Shown: positions 22,803 to 35,566, counted from the first letter of the stretch. The stretch is DNA of 64,000 nt from Apostichopus japonicus (GCF_037975245.1 NC_092582.1:23339577-23403576), one strand, 5' to 3'. The notes: generated by a model from the letters alone, not told the origin. Numbers and translations: made by a program.

Positions 22803-25800
22803 ATTCCATTACATTTGCTTCAACGGAGGTAGGTCTTTACCTATAGCCTATGGCCAATATTGTAGTGGTATAATAATAGGACCCGTGACGATAATAATAT
22901 GCAATTAATAATACCCTATACCTAAAAGTCATAATGATCCGTGTTGAAAGGAATCAGGCGTATCCTAAATTTAGAAAAGAATAAAGAAAACTTCTCGATG
23001 GGACACGAAAAACTAGTTCATCTCCATGGCAACTGCATATCCAATCAGCTTTATAAGTATAGATCTCTGGTCATATCCGGTATATATATATATATAGTCA
23101 TGTATATATGATACCTATTGTGACATAAATACTTCCTGTGTGTATAGTTATGACATATAATATATATATATCAGCATATAGAAACATAAGGCAATACATA
23201 CATATATATGTGATTGCAGGTTGGCACATGGTACAGAATTGTCTATCCATTTCAGCTTCCTAGTCTTACGAAGATTTACTGGTCGACTGGCCTTTAGTAC
23301 TACAGTAAAAAAAGGAGAGAATAGTTTGAGTTTGTTTCGTTAAGTACTCTGAGGGGAGGATTTTAGCCACAAAACTAACTTTAATGTGCTATACATATAT
23401 GGTTCAATATACACATGCCTTTTTTTTGGTCCAGGTTAAGTTACAATATCTGCACAACTTTCAGTTTACGAGAAAAGTTCCCTTTCAATGCATGGAAAGT
23501 GAAATAATCAGAATGACTGCACCACTCAGGCATTACGGGAGGGGGTGGGGTCACGGGCTGCAGCCCCGGGGCTCTGGAAAGTAAGGAGCGGGCCGGGAAT
23601 ATATGGGATATGTGACATAATTGACCCCGGGCCAGGCCTGGCTCCCTTTGTCCCTAGGCTGGGACCATCTAATGGCACCCTTTCAGTTATTTATCACTTT
23701 TCCTTACTTAGGCATATATTATGAAGATGAGGAAACATAATTTTTTGCATCCCATATTTCCCAGAGTCCCCTAAAGATCCGGAATTCGGGAGCTGTACCC
23801 CCCCCCCCCTCCCCTCTGCTGAGACTTGCTAGTGATATAATATAGAGTGACTACAGGAATGATATGCCTATACATGCAGGAAGCTCAATTTCTTACAATT
23901 TAGTCCACCATAAATCGCACGATACAGATATAAAGTGGAAAAAGTTTTCACAAATCTACATTCCTTTTTATGGGATACATAATATTAATCCATATTGGAT
24001 TAAACCATTTTACAAAACGCTCATTTCTTCGCAAAGAAAGCGTGGACTCATAAGCATAAATCTTTTGGCTCGATGGACGGTTATCCGTTTATCGTCGTAT
24101 CTGCAAATATTATATACACAGGCATAGTTAGAAACAAACTTTAGTAATCCAAGGTTTCATTAAGACACAAAATACAACTTAAATGCTTTATTCAGGCAAT
24201 TATAGAAAATATTCGTATCCAACAGAATAGTCTAATTCAATGGCTGAAGTGTGATGGACTCCATAAAGCATTAATTCACCGGCGTGGTGTCAGCTACTTT
24301 CAAAGTGTCCTACTTATAATCACAGCTATATACACCTTGGTGGTAAGTGGATCCTGAACGACCGAGGTGCCCCCGGAAGGGAGAGGAAGCGAGCCGCAAA
24401 ATAGCACGAAAAAAATATTGTTTCCCTTTTTCCATATCTAATTCCAGTGCCACGTGTTAGTAGTAATAACTTCCATTGACCTATAGGTATCGTCTGTTTC
24501 CTTGTATTGGTGTGAAACTTTCCCACCAAAATAAATAAATATTAATTTAATTCATTACTACATGTGATTGCCAGCACACCTTCACAGCAGTAGAAAAAAT
24601 TACACAAGCACACACCCACCCACCCATACGGTATGTTTACTGATTTCACTAGTAATGACATTCCAAGATATATTTAGACCTATATCATGGCCACCACTTA
24701 TACATTTGCCACTAAAAACGTCTATTCTCACAGCGGTTATTGCACGATGTTATAGAAACTGTGATTTTTCTCCCTCGAAAATTTCTGATGTATGAAATTA
24801 TGAATTGAGGTCGGCATTGCAGTTGGGACAATTTTGCACTTCTGTTCCACTCTATATGTGTCCTCTGATACCATGTTTCAAAGCACCCACACTGACAATA
24901 TATGGACAGTTAAAATCCTAACCGTTAATCTGATCGAAGGAGAATGTTCATATACTACTCATATTATGTATACTGTCGGTATACGAGTGCCTCGAAGCAT
25001 AACAAGAAAGCACAGTGTAAATAAAACTGAGTGTTGTGATAGTCTACCTACCATGTGAATAAATGCTTTCTCATTTCACGCCTATATATAGTGACGTCAC
25101 CATCTATAGGTGCAGGTGGTGTGGCACTCCCTGCCCGCCCTACCCAATCCGACCCTACCCCACCCCCTCCCATCCTCACGCACGACATAGTTTTCCGCCG
25201 AATGACTGTAACCTTTTGTCGGGGGAAAACTCTCATGTCGGGAAAATCATAACGTTTGTCTGGAAAATTCTCCGAGTGATCAGAAAACATATCAATAATT
25301 TCAGTTTTATCATCTGTGAACTGTAATTATGATCATTTTATAAGATTGGTCATTGGTATAGAGTCAATGCATCTATCGTATTTGTCAACTCGTCGAAAAA
25401 CGTAAACCACGGTCTTCACAGGAAACCATGCATTGTAACTCCGTTTATCCTAACGACGATTTATCTTAAAATTTTAATATTTGATTATACAAAATGTCGA
25501 GATAGACAAATCGAAATTAAATATTTGTTAGTAAAAATGGATCACTTGATGTTGGAATTTTAATATTGTAGTGTCAGCGGGTAGCGTGCATGACAACAGT
25601 GGGTTTGTCGTTTTTGCTATAGCAATCTATGATGTTGTCGTTTGTCGTTTGAAACTTTCTGTCGGGAAAACTAATTTTGTCGGGTTAAAATGTCACCTTC
25701 CCCTTCCCCATCCCCACCCCTTCCCCATTCTTCGAAACTTAATGGCGCCCATCAATGTGTCCATGTAATCCAAAAGTTACAATTTTCTTTCTCTATTCAT

Positions 25801-27329
25801 TTCTCAGCATTCGTCATTATGTGATGTGCACGCAACCTTTATATATGTTATACAAAACGTGGGTATTGATGGGCGCCATCGGTATAAAGGTAAGCAAATA
25901 CGATCTTCTGTTATTTTTGTCAAAGTATATATAGGCTGTAGGTCTACATATATACCGTGCATAATATACATATCCCAACTACAAAGCTAGGCCTATATAC
26001 GTCCGCTTAAGGGATGGCTTTGTTTTCTGTATAGCCTAAATAAAAGTTTCCTTTTTTCGTTTTCATGCCTTCCATGCATACTTCCACAAGATTTATCAAA
26101 TGAAAACAATCTTGAGACTTGGGTATAAAGCATACATAAAAAAAAGTCACGGCGTTCTGTCTACGTCGCTTGTTTTGTGAACAATTTTTTGGTCTGCAAT
26201 TGCACAGATGATTCCTAGTCAATACATGCAGTGCATTTATAGAACGTCATTTGTGTGTTTATGTCCCATGGACTCGAATGACGTCACCGTTGACACAGGG
26301 GAACGCCCCTCCCCTCGTGCAGACTGTCCCCAACCCCCAATCTCTGCCACCTTCATATGTACACAAACTTCACAAGTTATGGTATACATAAGTATTGCGC
26401 CCCTCCTTAAACTTCCCCCTCCCCTCACCCCTCCGACTCAGAATGCCTGGCTGTGAGCGGCCTGCACTGCACCAATGTATTATTTCCTGGTATTGCATAT
26501 GCATGAGGGGGGTGTATTTCCGGTATAACGTCCCCATGTTGTTTGCTTGCTTGAACATTGTAATGAAAATGGAAGATTAAACAATGTTTTTCGTTGATTA
26601 CTATTCTAAAAAATGCCTCGATACCGGGTATTTCATACCAATCTTCCTCAAGGAAATCATTTTCATATGGAAAATGATCAACAAAATATGGATATCTTTC
26701 TAACAATGAAAACAAGGCAACTGTTCACGGGTACTACTTTAGTGTGCAGTTTGCCGTCCCAATTAAGCGTCCCGACTGTAAGCACGAATTAGTGAAATGC
26801 AGCTTTTTATATAACGAGAGGAAATTTTTGTCCCGATTTGAAGGAAATGTTATCATATAAAAACACACACATAAATTAATTAATTAATTAAAGGGGCTCA
26901 GCGTTGATACCGTTATCCAATTTGTTAGTGAGTGTTGAAAAGAAAACACAACTAACCGACTGATCAGGGAGTTGTTTGGGACTGACAAACTCCACGTTTA
27001 GCTATTTATTTGGATATAAATGCATCGGGAAATGGGCACAGATGAAGCAGGGTCAATGTCATTGTACGCTACGGGTGTTGTCTGGCCGACAAGCAACATT
27101 TCAGGATTAATTTGTCGTAAAGGATGGGATGCGAGTCGACTTAACATGAACCAATAGCGAGGGTGGAGTAATTGAGGTTAAAAGGTCATATTTTGTGGGA
27201 TCTTCCAACCCCCCCCCCAAAAAAAAATGGCAACGTCCTAAGGAATTTAGCTTCTGTTCGATTTGACCGTGACTTGCACTTCCAATGATCTATAATAGGT
27301 TGTTGGATTACCGCACGGTGTGTTTCATT
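22803..27329. other. No gene recognised; several C-rich low-complexity patches
   Basis: Contains short TA runs (23077-23095, 23158-23172), C-rich blocks (23800-23815, 25150-25175, 25700-25725, 26400-26435) and a GGGCTGCAGCCCCGGGG palindromic patch near 23555. TGTCGGGAAAA-type phrases recur near 25215-25245 and 25660-25685. The minus ORF at 26425-26715 has mixed composition but no family I recognise. Confidence 0.4.
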
Positions 27330-27595
27330 ACTAAAATATTTACAAAATAAAACAAGACTGTTAGCAAACTGCTTATCCACTAAAGAGCCTGTGTAAGAGA
27401 ATGTGTAAAAGTAAGAGTGCCTGACATTTCGATCCTAGCAGGATCTTCTTCAGAGGCTGAATGACAATTAGTTACAGTAACAGAAGGGACAAATACACAC
27501 ACAGAATACAAACAGGTTAATGAGCACGGTGAACAGAATGAGATACATGTAAGGGGATTAGTAGACAAGGGATGGAGAGAATAAAGAATGAAACC
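27330..27595 (-). mobile_element. Penelope-like retroelement fragment
   Basis: Minus-strand copy of the family at 11.3 kb. Shared parts in order are the CTGAAGAAGATCCTGCTAGG block, TTACTTTTACACA, CTCTTTAGTGGATAAGCAG, TTTGCTAACAG and TTTTATTTTGT. The extent on the high-coordinate side (27458-27595, CA-rich on the plus strand) is uncertain, because the 11-kb copy is truncated by its own inversion there. No reverse transcriptase frame is visible. Confidence 0.55.
27419..27457 (-). ncRNA. Hammerhead-ribozyme-like motif, second copy
   Basis: On the minus strand: stem I GCCT, core CTGAAGA, stem II GATCCT-GCT-AGGATC, GAAA, then TGTC and the closing stem I strand AGGC. The GCCT/AGGC pairing is perfect here, unlike the 11-kb copy, but stem III is ATGT instead of the palindromic ACGT, which would weaken it. 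Stem II and the core heptamer are identical in the two copies. Confidence 0.62.
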
Positions 27596-28522
27596 AACAG
27601 GGGGGGGGGGTGGGGGGGAGAGGAAAGTAATGTAAAATATTTACAAGCAGTGTACACTACATGGTACTATACGGAGATTTATATATCGCATTTAGTCGAT
27701 TGGTTTATCAAATCTTATAGCAGGTATCACTCGACCTATACAATTATTGAGTCTAAGACACCTTCTTAAATACTTTCAATGAAACAAACGAAAAGAGCGG
27801 GGTAACTATTTAAGGAGTTTTCGATGCTCAAAAGTGTTTATCCCGGCAGGTTGCCATTGGCTACGGGAGTAAGGTCGAGTCTCCATTTTGAAGGCTTCAT
27901 GTTTACTTCAAGTATATATATGTATTTGTGAGAATGAGAAGACATTATTTTTTTCAACCCTCATTTTACCGTGCGAACCCCGGTTGTCCCCGTGTCTCTA
28001 GCCTTCCCTGACCCGTCCCTCCCCCTCCCCCACCCCCAATTTCTCTTCAGGTCTGGACCTTACAATTTTCATGCCAATATCAACGTGTAAAGGTGCCAAT
28101 AGGAAAGTACCTTATAATGGAAATCTTACAGATCAATTTCATGCTTACAAAGTCTTCAGCTTTCTCTCGTATACCTCGAGTCGAAGATGAAGCCCTGAAG
28201 GGGCGGTGCGCCAAGATCCGCCCCTTGTGAAGCTCTAGTCCGCCCCCCCTGAATGAGCCCGACTATAGATTCTCGTTCGGTGTATTTTCGCACAGAGACA
28301 TCATTGTGACGTATTGAATCGTACACCGCGAGTAAACTCATCCATGCAAAATATGCACGCACTCAGTGAAAAACCAATAATGTTGCAACACCTCGGATGA
28401 AACCAAGAAAATAACATTGAGGATTTGGCGATTATCATAGAGAACCAGTGGCCGGAAGTGACGTAAGTTACTTTTGCTTTATTTTACAAATACGACGTAT
28501 TAAGATGTAAACTCCGTATGTA
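27596..28522. other. No gene recognised
   Basis: A G-rich run at 27601-27620, C-rich blocks at 28018-28037 and a GCCCTGAAGGGGCGG/CCGCCCC patch at 28190-28250 that looks like transposon subterminal sequence but has no matching end. No coding feature is supported. Confidence 0.4.

Positions 28523-28523
<1 letters not shown>

Positions 28524-28568
<45 letters not shown>
28524..28568. repeat. (TA)n tract at the 3' tail of SINE copy A
   Basis: Pure TA run immediately abutting the tail end of the minus-strand SINE at 28569. Similar runs abut the tails of the two other copies. Confidence 0.9.
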
Positions 28569-28571
<3 letters not shown>

Positions 28572-28813
28572 GAAAATCGTAATGAGTTGGAAAATCAAGA
28601 ACAGTGAAAAAACTTTCAGCCTCCACCGGGATTCGAACCACGGGCCTCCCGCTCTGTACGCGGACACCCTAACCACTAGGCTATGGACGCTGATTGTATG
28701 TCCAGAGGTTCGAAACCGGTAAGGAAGATCGTAATTCCACTGTAGGCGTTTGTCACCTATATCGAACAATACTAGTTCTGTTTTTGGTGACATATTTTGC
28801 CCTACTCTAGAGA
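28569..28813 (-). mobile_element. tRNA-derived SINE, copy A
   Basis: A 72-nt tRNA-like sequence on the minus strand (28690 to 28619) folds as a cloverleaf: acceptor GCGTCCA/TGGAGGC with one mismatch, a D arm with TAGCCTAGTGG as A box, anticodon stem TCCGC/GCGGG, and GGTTCGAATCC as B box. Upstream in element orientation is a leader of about 110 nt shared with copy B, containing GGTTTCGAACC, which is a B box read on the other strand. Downstream is the tail AGTTTTTTCACTGTTC, then (TA)n. The tRNA-like core is well kept but the copy is embedded in a repeated element, so it is not called a tRNA gene. Confidence 0.85.
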
Positions 28814-28843
28814 TCAAACATGATGCTATCCAACTCGAAAATC

Positions 28844-28844
<1 letters not shown>

Positions 28845-28877
<33 letters not shown>

Positions 28878-28895
28878 ATATATATATATATATAT
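28845..28895. repeat. (TA)n tract at the 3' tail of SINE copy B
   Basis: TA run with one TCTA interruption, directly adjoining the tail of the next SINE copy. Confidence 0.9.
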
Positions 28896-28897
28896 GT

Positions 28898-29138
28898 AAT
28901 TGTAAACGTAATTAGTTGAAAATTTAGAACAGTGAAAAAACTTCCAGCCTCCACCGGGTTTCGAACCCGGGCCTCCCGCTTTATATGCGGACACCCTAAC
29001 CACTAGGCTATGGACGCTGATTGTATGTCCAGAGGTTCGAAACCGGTAAGGAAGGTCGTAATTTCACTGTAGGCGTTTGTCACCTGTATCGAACAATACT
29101 AGTTCTGTTTCTGGTGACATATTTGCCTTACTCTAGAT
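28898..29138 (-). mobile_element. tRNA-derived SINE, copy B
   Basis: Same family and orientation as copy A, about 330 bp away. The tRNA-like region (29017 to 28947) has a perfect T arm CCGGG-TTCGAAA-CCCGG and anticodon stem TCCGC/GCGGG with loop ATATAAA. Leader (TAGTATTGTTCGATA, GGTGACAAACGCC) and tail are shared with A. The arrangement [TA]n-SINE-[TA]n-SINE suggests duplication of the whole unit or repeated insertion into TA DNA. Confidence 0.87.
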
Positions 29139-31091
29139 TATACCTATTCCAAGTATAAAAGCTAATATAACCTTTAACAATACTTTTGGGGCTTGAAACT
29201 AGGTCATTCTATATATAAATTTGCACGTCACAGATACATATCACTGATGTCATGTTCTAAATATAAGAATCATATTTGTATTTGAGGCAGTTGCAAGTAG
29301 ATTACAATCTTTTTTTACCTCCAAGTAGAAGAAAAGGCCAGTTATTATCCTACTATTTCCTGCTGTTTTAGTATTACTATAACAAGTGCAGTGGTGTGCT
29401 CAAGGGATCAAGGTACGTACCCCACCTCCATCGTTAGTCTGGGAGGTGGCGGGGGGACGTTCAGTTCAGAGGGATTTTACATTCAGTCGGGGAAGAGTGA
29501 GACCACTCCTCAGTACCCAGGACATCCTGACGACCACCAGACCCCCACTCCCCCCTCACCCACACCCAACATGGGAGCCTGATTCCACTTCAACAAAGCT
29601 AGGACAACACCCCTCCTTTATAAAATCTCCGATAAGGTTCATGCCCTACCTAACGGGTTTTCTTTTTTTAAGCGGAGTGAAGGGGAGGGGTTAGAATTTG
29701 CACTCAACTTTTAAAATCCTTTGAACAAGTGTGGAGGAAGCTGATATGTACCTTAGTATTTCTAATGCTTACTCTCAATACAGTTAGCTGCTTGTGCGGG
29801 GAAATAGACTGCACTGACTATGAAAATTTGTTGTGGTACATGCTTTCATCAAGTTCAGGTCAAATTAAATATGACAATGGTATATGCGCATGCGTGCTAG
29901 GCTGTAAACCTGATTGTATAAAACATACTATTTGATTGGACGACAGGTTGTTCGTCTTAATTTGTTATAGTCCAAGAAGGAAAAAATAATAATAATAAGA
30001 GGGAAGAGATTTGCCTTAGATGAGCATAACAGAGACACAGCATAGTTTAAAATATAAATATATATAAATATAAAATAAATATCTTGATAAACGAAACAGC
30101 TATAGAAAACGTCACTCGCTCTCAAATCATTCTTCTCCCCCCCCCCCCGACCCCACCCTGGACTATGATATATCAAGACTAAAAATTCTGCAAAATAAAA
30201 CAGAGGCCTATAAATATAAATATATATAAAAGATGGACAGAAACGTGTTCTACATTTATAGATTAACGGTTGACATCTCCCTGTTGAGTTAACAGCCTCT
30301 AAATGGTTCTGCTATAACATTTATGCTCAGTAAAGTTGAGTCGCATCCAATGATGTGTGTAAAATTGTTACTGTTTCAAAGTCATAACGTCAAATATAGC
30401 TTCGAGAGAGAGAGAGAGCCTGGGTTTCTCAATGGGTTGCTCAATACCAAGCCGACCTTGGACTCGTTTTACGCTGTCGTACTCGGTACTACTGTATATG
30501 CTTTTCACACTTCTCCCGGCCTCCCCGTTCTTTCATAATGCACTTCTCACCCGGTGAAAATTATCCAGCCAGCCTCTTGCTCCCGAAGTTCAAAGCGGCT
30601 GAAATCAAGTTTATGACGTCACTCGATGGGTTCTTTTTTTTTAAATCTTTTTTTTTTTTTAACCTTGACACAGAGTACTGGGTTCACGGGCGGACATAGA
30701 AAAAAAAACCGACGGTGTGGGATTGTTGAGTAAATCTAATCAACGAATTAGGTCAGCTGTGAATTATATTTTGGCTTTGAGTCCGCGGTGCAGCGAGGGT
30801 AGATTGAACCGTCGATATACTGCCTCGTAGAATTGATTGAGATGGTGTGCGCTGGCACAACGTCGATAAAGCCAGGTAACTTGGGCATGAAGTGACCAAT
30901 CTAGATATCTCCTAATATTTAGTTCAGCAAATATTTGTTATCGAGACATTCCGAAGGTTAAAATATATTGCCGTGGGTACGGCATAGTTTGATGGTGTTG
31001 TAAGTCACACAATCGTCGTACAGGCTGTGAAATAACATTACAAATCATAGATGACGCCCCCCCCCCCCTCCCCTGTTGTTGCCGCATTTGT
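29139..31091. other. No gene recognised
   Basis: Short ORFs only. Plus ORF 29729-29935 is cysteine-containing and begins with a hydrophobic stretch (MWRKLICTLVFLMLTLNTVSC), but it is 68 codons, lacks splice or homology support and is left uncalled. A C run lies at 30138-30148, a (GA)n patch at 30402-30418 and T runs near 30640-30660. Confidence 0.4.
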
Positions 31092-31113
31092 ATGTATATA
31101 TATATATATATAT

Positions 31114-31160
<47 letters not shown>
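31092..31160. repeat. (TA)n microsatellite
   Basis: TA run with short TATTATATTA interruptions. The following 600 bp (31161-31790) holds no gene I recognise; opposing ORFs at 31231-31470 (plus) and 31197-31520 (minus) overlap and cannot both be real. Confidence 0.92.
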
Positions 31161-31162
<2 letters not shown>

Positions 31163-31789
31163 TATGAGATTATGATCAACCTTACTGATACGAGGTCTAT
31201 AAGAGTGAACGAAACACAAAACTGACCAATTTGCAAGCTTCGGTCCATTGGTCAAGTGGTTGGTCAACTACAACAAATATCCAGCACTGGTCGGTATTGC
31301 TTAATATTCGGCGCAATTTCCTTAAAACAATATTGATTTCTGGTGGTCGCAAGATTGCTTCGAGATTAGACTTCAACCGGCAAACACTTGGTTGTACCAG
31401 GGCACTGATGCCCGCAGAAGCGAAAGGCGATTTAATACAAGAACAACAACATCGGAAACATATATTGTAATGCAGAAGAGATTGTAAGTAATGCATTTTG
31501 GTAATAATTATCATGAGCAATTAAATTAAGTGCACTCGCATTTCGTCAAAAATCATATATAAATTTCAATTTATGTATTTCCAAACATTTATCGTACATC
31601 TCTCGTACGTTTGTTCATGGATCGCACGTTCTGTAATATTGCAGTATCTATAGAAATTGTGCTCTTTTTTAACATTTTTTGTTTTTCTCGTTATGTGTTC
31701 AAAAAGTGCGATATTTAAAACTCTCATCACAATTCAGTGCCTTACTGAGGTAAGTCAACGTTCATTAAGTTCTCTTTAAAACAAAGACA

Positions 31790-33182
31790 TATTTTGATAT
31801 CCTATATTTTCGATATCCTATATTTTCGAGTTCCTCTATTTTTGATATCCTATATTTTCGATATTATTTTCGATATTATTTTCGATATCCTATATTTTCG
31901 ATATCCTATATTTTCGATATCCTATATTTTCGATATCCTTTATTTTCGATATCCTATATTTTCGATATCCTATATTTTCGATGTCCTATGTTTTTGATAT
32001 CCCATATTTTCGATATCCTATATTTTCGATATCCTATATTTTCGATATCCTTTATTTTCGATATCCTATATTTTCGATATCCTATATTTTCGATGTCCTA
32101 TGTTTTTTGATATCCTATATTTTCGATATCCTATATTTTCGAGTTCCTCTATTTTCGATATCCTCTATTTTCGATATCCTATATTTTCGATATCCTATAT
32201 TTTCGATATCCTATATTTTCGATATCCTATATTTTTGATATCCTATATTTTCGATATCCTATATTTTCGAGTTCCTCTATTTTCGATATCCTATATTTTC
32301 GATATCCTTTATTTTCGATATCCTATATTTTCGATATCCTATATTTTCGATGTCCTATGTTTTTTGATATCCTATATTTTCGATATCCTATATTTTCGAG
32401 TTCCTCTATTTTCGATATCCTCTATTTTCGATATCCTATATTTTCGATATCCTATATTTTCGATATCCTATATTTTCGATATCCTATATTTTTGATATCC
32501 TATATTTTCGATATCCTATATTTTCGAGTTCCTCTATTTTCGATATCCTATATTTTCGATATCCTTTATTTTCGATATCCTATATTTTCGATATCCTATA
32601 TTTTCGATGTCCTATGTTTTTTGATATCCTATATTTTCGATATCCTATATTTTCGATATCCTTTATTTTCGATATCCTATATTTTCGATATCCTATATTT
32701 TCGATATCCTATATTTTCGATATCCTATATTTTCGATATCCTATATTTTCCATATCCTATGTTTTTGATATCCTATGTTTTCGATATCCTATATTTTCGA
32801 TATCCTTAATTTTCGATATCCTTTATTTTCGATATCCTATATTTTCGATATCCTATATTTTCGATATCCTATATTTTCGATGTCCTATGTTTTTGATATC
32901 CCATATTTTCGATATCCTATATTTTCGAGTTCCTCTATTTTCGATATCCTATATTTTCGATATCCTATATTTTCGATATCCTATATTTTCGATGTCCTAT
33001 GTTTTTGATGTCCTATGTTTTCGATATCCTATATTTTCGAGTTCCTCTATTTTCGATATCCTATATTTTCGATATCCTTTATTTTCGATATCCTATATTT
33101 TCGATATCCTATATTTTCGATATCCTATATTTTCGATATCCTATATTTTCGATATCCTATATTTTCGATATCCTATATTTGC
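31790..33182. repeat. 16-bp satellite with 257-bp higher-order repeat
   Basis: The basic unit is GATATCCTATATTTTC. Variant units GAGTTCCTCTATTTTC and GATGTCCTATGTTTTT recur in fixed order. Two consecutive 257-bp blocks (32100-32356 and 32357-32613) look identical by eye, each being 16 units plus one extra T in the TGTTTTTTGAT junction; the next block begins the same way and then diverges. Because 16 is 1 modulo 3, all plus frames run open as (FDILYFRYPIFSISYI)n; this is not a gene. Confidence 0.96.
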
Positions 33183-34594
33183 ATACGAGTATTCTCGATT
33201 GTCTTCATGTTATGATGATGAGGGTCTATGGGGGTGAATATCCGAGTTTGATCAAACGTATTTAAAGTTTAGGCCTACATACTCGGTATTTTTGGAACGA
33301 ACATTAGCTAACAAACGCAAGAATTCGCTGTTTTAGTACTGTTGTACAATATAATTCATGCTGCCCTTACAGCCAGTTGGGACAATTTCCTATTGCCAAT
33401 AGCTCTCTAAACTGTGCTCCAATATCATGCTCTCAAAGCACTGGTATTGACAGTACAAACAGTTCCTAACCTTGATCTGATATGAAACATGATATTCATA
33501 CTGTTCGTACTGACAATACGAGTGCTCTGAAGCGGGATATGACACTATACAGTATGGACAAAAATTGTCCCAACTAGGAACTGGGTGGGCCCTTATGATG
33601 TAGTGATGAATATTCATGTTCTTCTTGAATGTGATAACAAGTAACAAATTGGCCACGCATGCTCACACAACTTAACACCTTAAAAACATTTCCCTCACTG
33701 ACTTATCATACTCTAAACCTCCTCAATTTCTGGGTATAAATTTGGAGAGGGAAAAATGGGAAAAAAGGAAGAAAAAACGCTGACCATTCATAAATGTTTG
33801 GTTCAATAAGTCGTATCCTTTATAGTTTGTTTAGCAATCTTAAATTCGGGGCCACTAGTTTACTTACCATTGAGAAAAGTCACCCGGCGTTTTGCACATA
33901 GGATGAAAATCAGGCTAATATCTTACAGGTTTATCAATTCGGGGCTCTGTCCAGCTGAGCCCATCCCTCACTGACAATGTTGTCTTTATAAGACAAGTGC
34001 ATATCACACTTCAAAGGAAAATCAATAGGAAATAAATAGGACACTGTAGACTTTGAAGAGCATGATGACCTCACAGACCAGCCAATGTGTTCCTCTCCCC
34101 CTGTATCAGCCATCTTGTAAAAAAAAAAATAAAAGAGAATCGAAAATTCAGGCAAACACCAATTTTGAATTAAACAAGGATATGGGCTTTCTCAAGTACA
34201 GCAATGAGAATATTTCCCGTGTGTCTTAATTTCTTTCTAATTGTGGCAACAGTTTGCAAAGTGTGACGTCATGTACCACGCTGCCACCATATTCCAACTC
34301 GCGTTACAAACTGTATTATAAATAAATTTATGTAAGATATTGTTGGATATGTTTCATGTTTTGTAATAATGGCACAAAACAGTCATTAAACCAAAAACCC
34401 TATTGCGTTGATTTTGGTAAAACTCGCAAGCTGAGACTATATCATTTCATTAACGTACAGTCCATTAGCTTCACTGACTATGCAAGTTTCAAATCAAGAA
34501 AACATGAAAAAGTCGGTAAAAATATCTGATTAGCGGGTTTGTGTATGATTCAGAGAGTGAACGCAAAAGACGTATCCGAGCAAAGACGTAACTG

Positions 34595-34597
<3 letters not shown>
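33183..34597. other. No gene recognised
   Basis: AT-rich unique sequence after the satellite, with short ORFs and an A run at 34119-34128. No RNA or transposon signature was found. Confidence 0.4.
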
Positions 34598-34684
<87 letters not shown>

Positions 34685-34690
34685 TATATA
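34598..34690. repeat. (TA)n microsatellite
   Basis: TA run of about 90 bp. The flank just after it (AAAGAGTTGAAAACTCCAGAACAG at 34700-34723) resembles the tail of the 28.5-kb SINEs, so this may be another SINE-associated TA tail with a diverged or different SINE body. Confidence 0.93.
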
Positions 34691-35566
34691 TTGAAGTTGC
34701 AAAGAGTTGAAAACTCCAGAACAGAGAATTGTGTGTGTTCCTCAGCCCTGAAGTTAACCGAATGGTCGTGTCCTGAACTGGCTGGCATATAGCAAACGAT
34801 CCCATGACATTGGGAACCCTTCCACCCTTCCCTTTCCACTTTCCCTGTGCTTCCAGGGTAATTACACTGTATTTACATATAACACGAACTAAGAGTATGC
34901 TGAAGATTGAATTGATCTTTAACATATCAGGGCTATTGTATTAAAAAATTATCCTTTAAATAATACAACATAACAAAGCCAGATATCCCATTTTTTTTTT
35001 AAAGCTCATCGGGGTTATATATATGATAACCTACTAGTCAATTCTTCAAATTTGCCAATAGTGTGTTTTTGTTTAACCCTATTTGTAGCTCTTTAAATAA
35101 ACTTCACTCTATATGGGTCAGTGTTGGTGCATAACACATTTTAATTGTTGTTATTTTGATCATAATAGTTGATATTTGATTTGAGCAAAAACCAGTAGAG
35201 GGCAAAAGCTGTTTAAAGGTCAGATCTTTTGTCAATAAAAGACCCTTACCCCCCTCGTTCAAGTAATCGTAATCGTAGATCATATCAATAATCAAAGATT
35301 TTACCTTTGCACTTTAGATGCCAGGCCAACTTAACCCGCATCGGACAAACCATGCAAGGTCAATCAATCGATAAGCATTTATTTAAAGTAGGAGGCTGTG
35401 TTCCAGATGAATGACGATTAAACTAAACAAGCTGGTCGCATTCAACTATTAATCATCAAACAACTCTTTTCATACCTTCCCTTTAATATATAAAACACAG
35501 GGGTTCTCAACATGTGGCTTGTACATATAATCAGGGCCTACGAAAGATTTGAATCTGGCCAGCAAA

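Noticed and set aside
26425-26715. 96-codon minus-strand ORF rich in aromatic and acidic residues
   Set aside because: No recognisable motif, and it extends into a C-rich low-complexity patch at its low-coordinate end.
28619-29017. Functional tRNA genes on the minus strand
   Set aside because: The cloverleaf is good, but leader and tail are shared among three copies and end in (TA)n, so these are SINEs; anticodon loops differ between copies.
29729-29935. Small secreted cysteine-containing peptide candidate
   Set aside because: A hydrophobic start and several Cys residues are present, but 68 codons without homology, splice sites or promoter support is within chance expectation in 64 kb.
31197-31520. 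Opposing ORFs with ordinary composition
   Set aside because: They overlap on both strands, neither matches a family I recognise, and no splice context supports either.
31794-33265. Overlapping FDILYFRYP-type ORFs
   Set aside because: Frame-cycling artefacts of the 16-bp satellite; no codon preference or start context.
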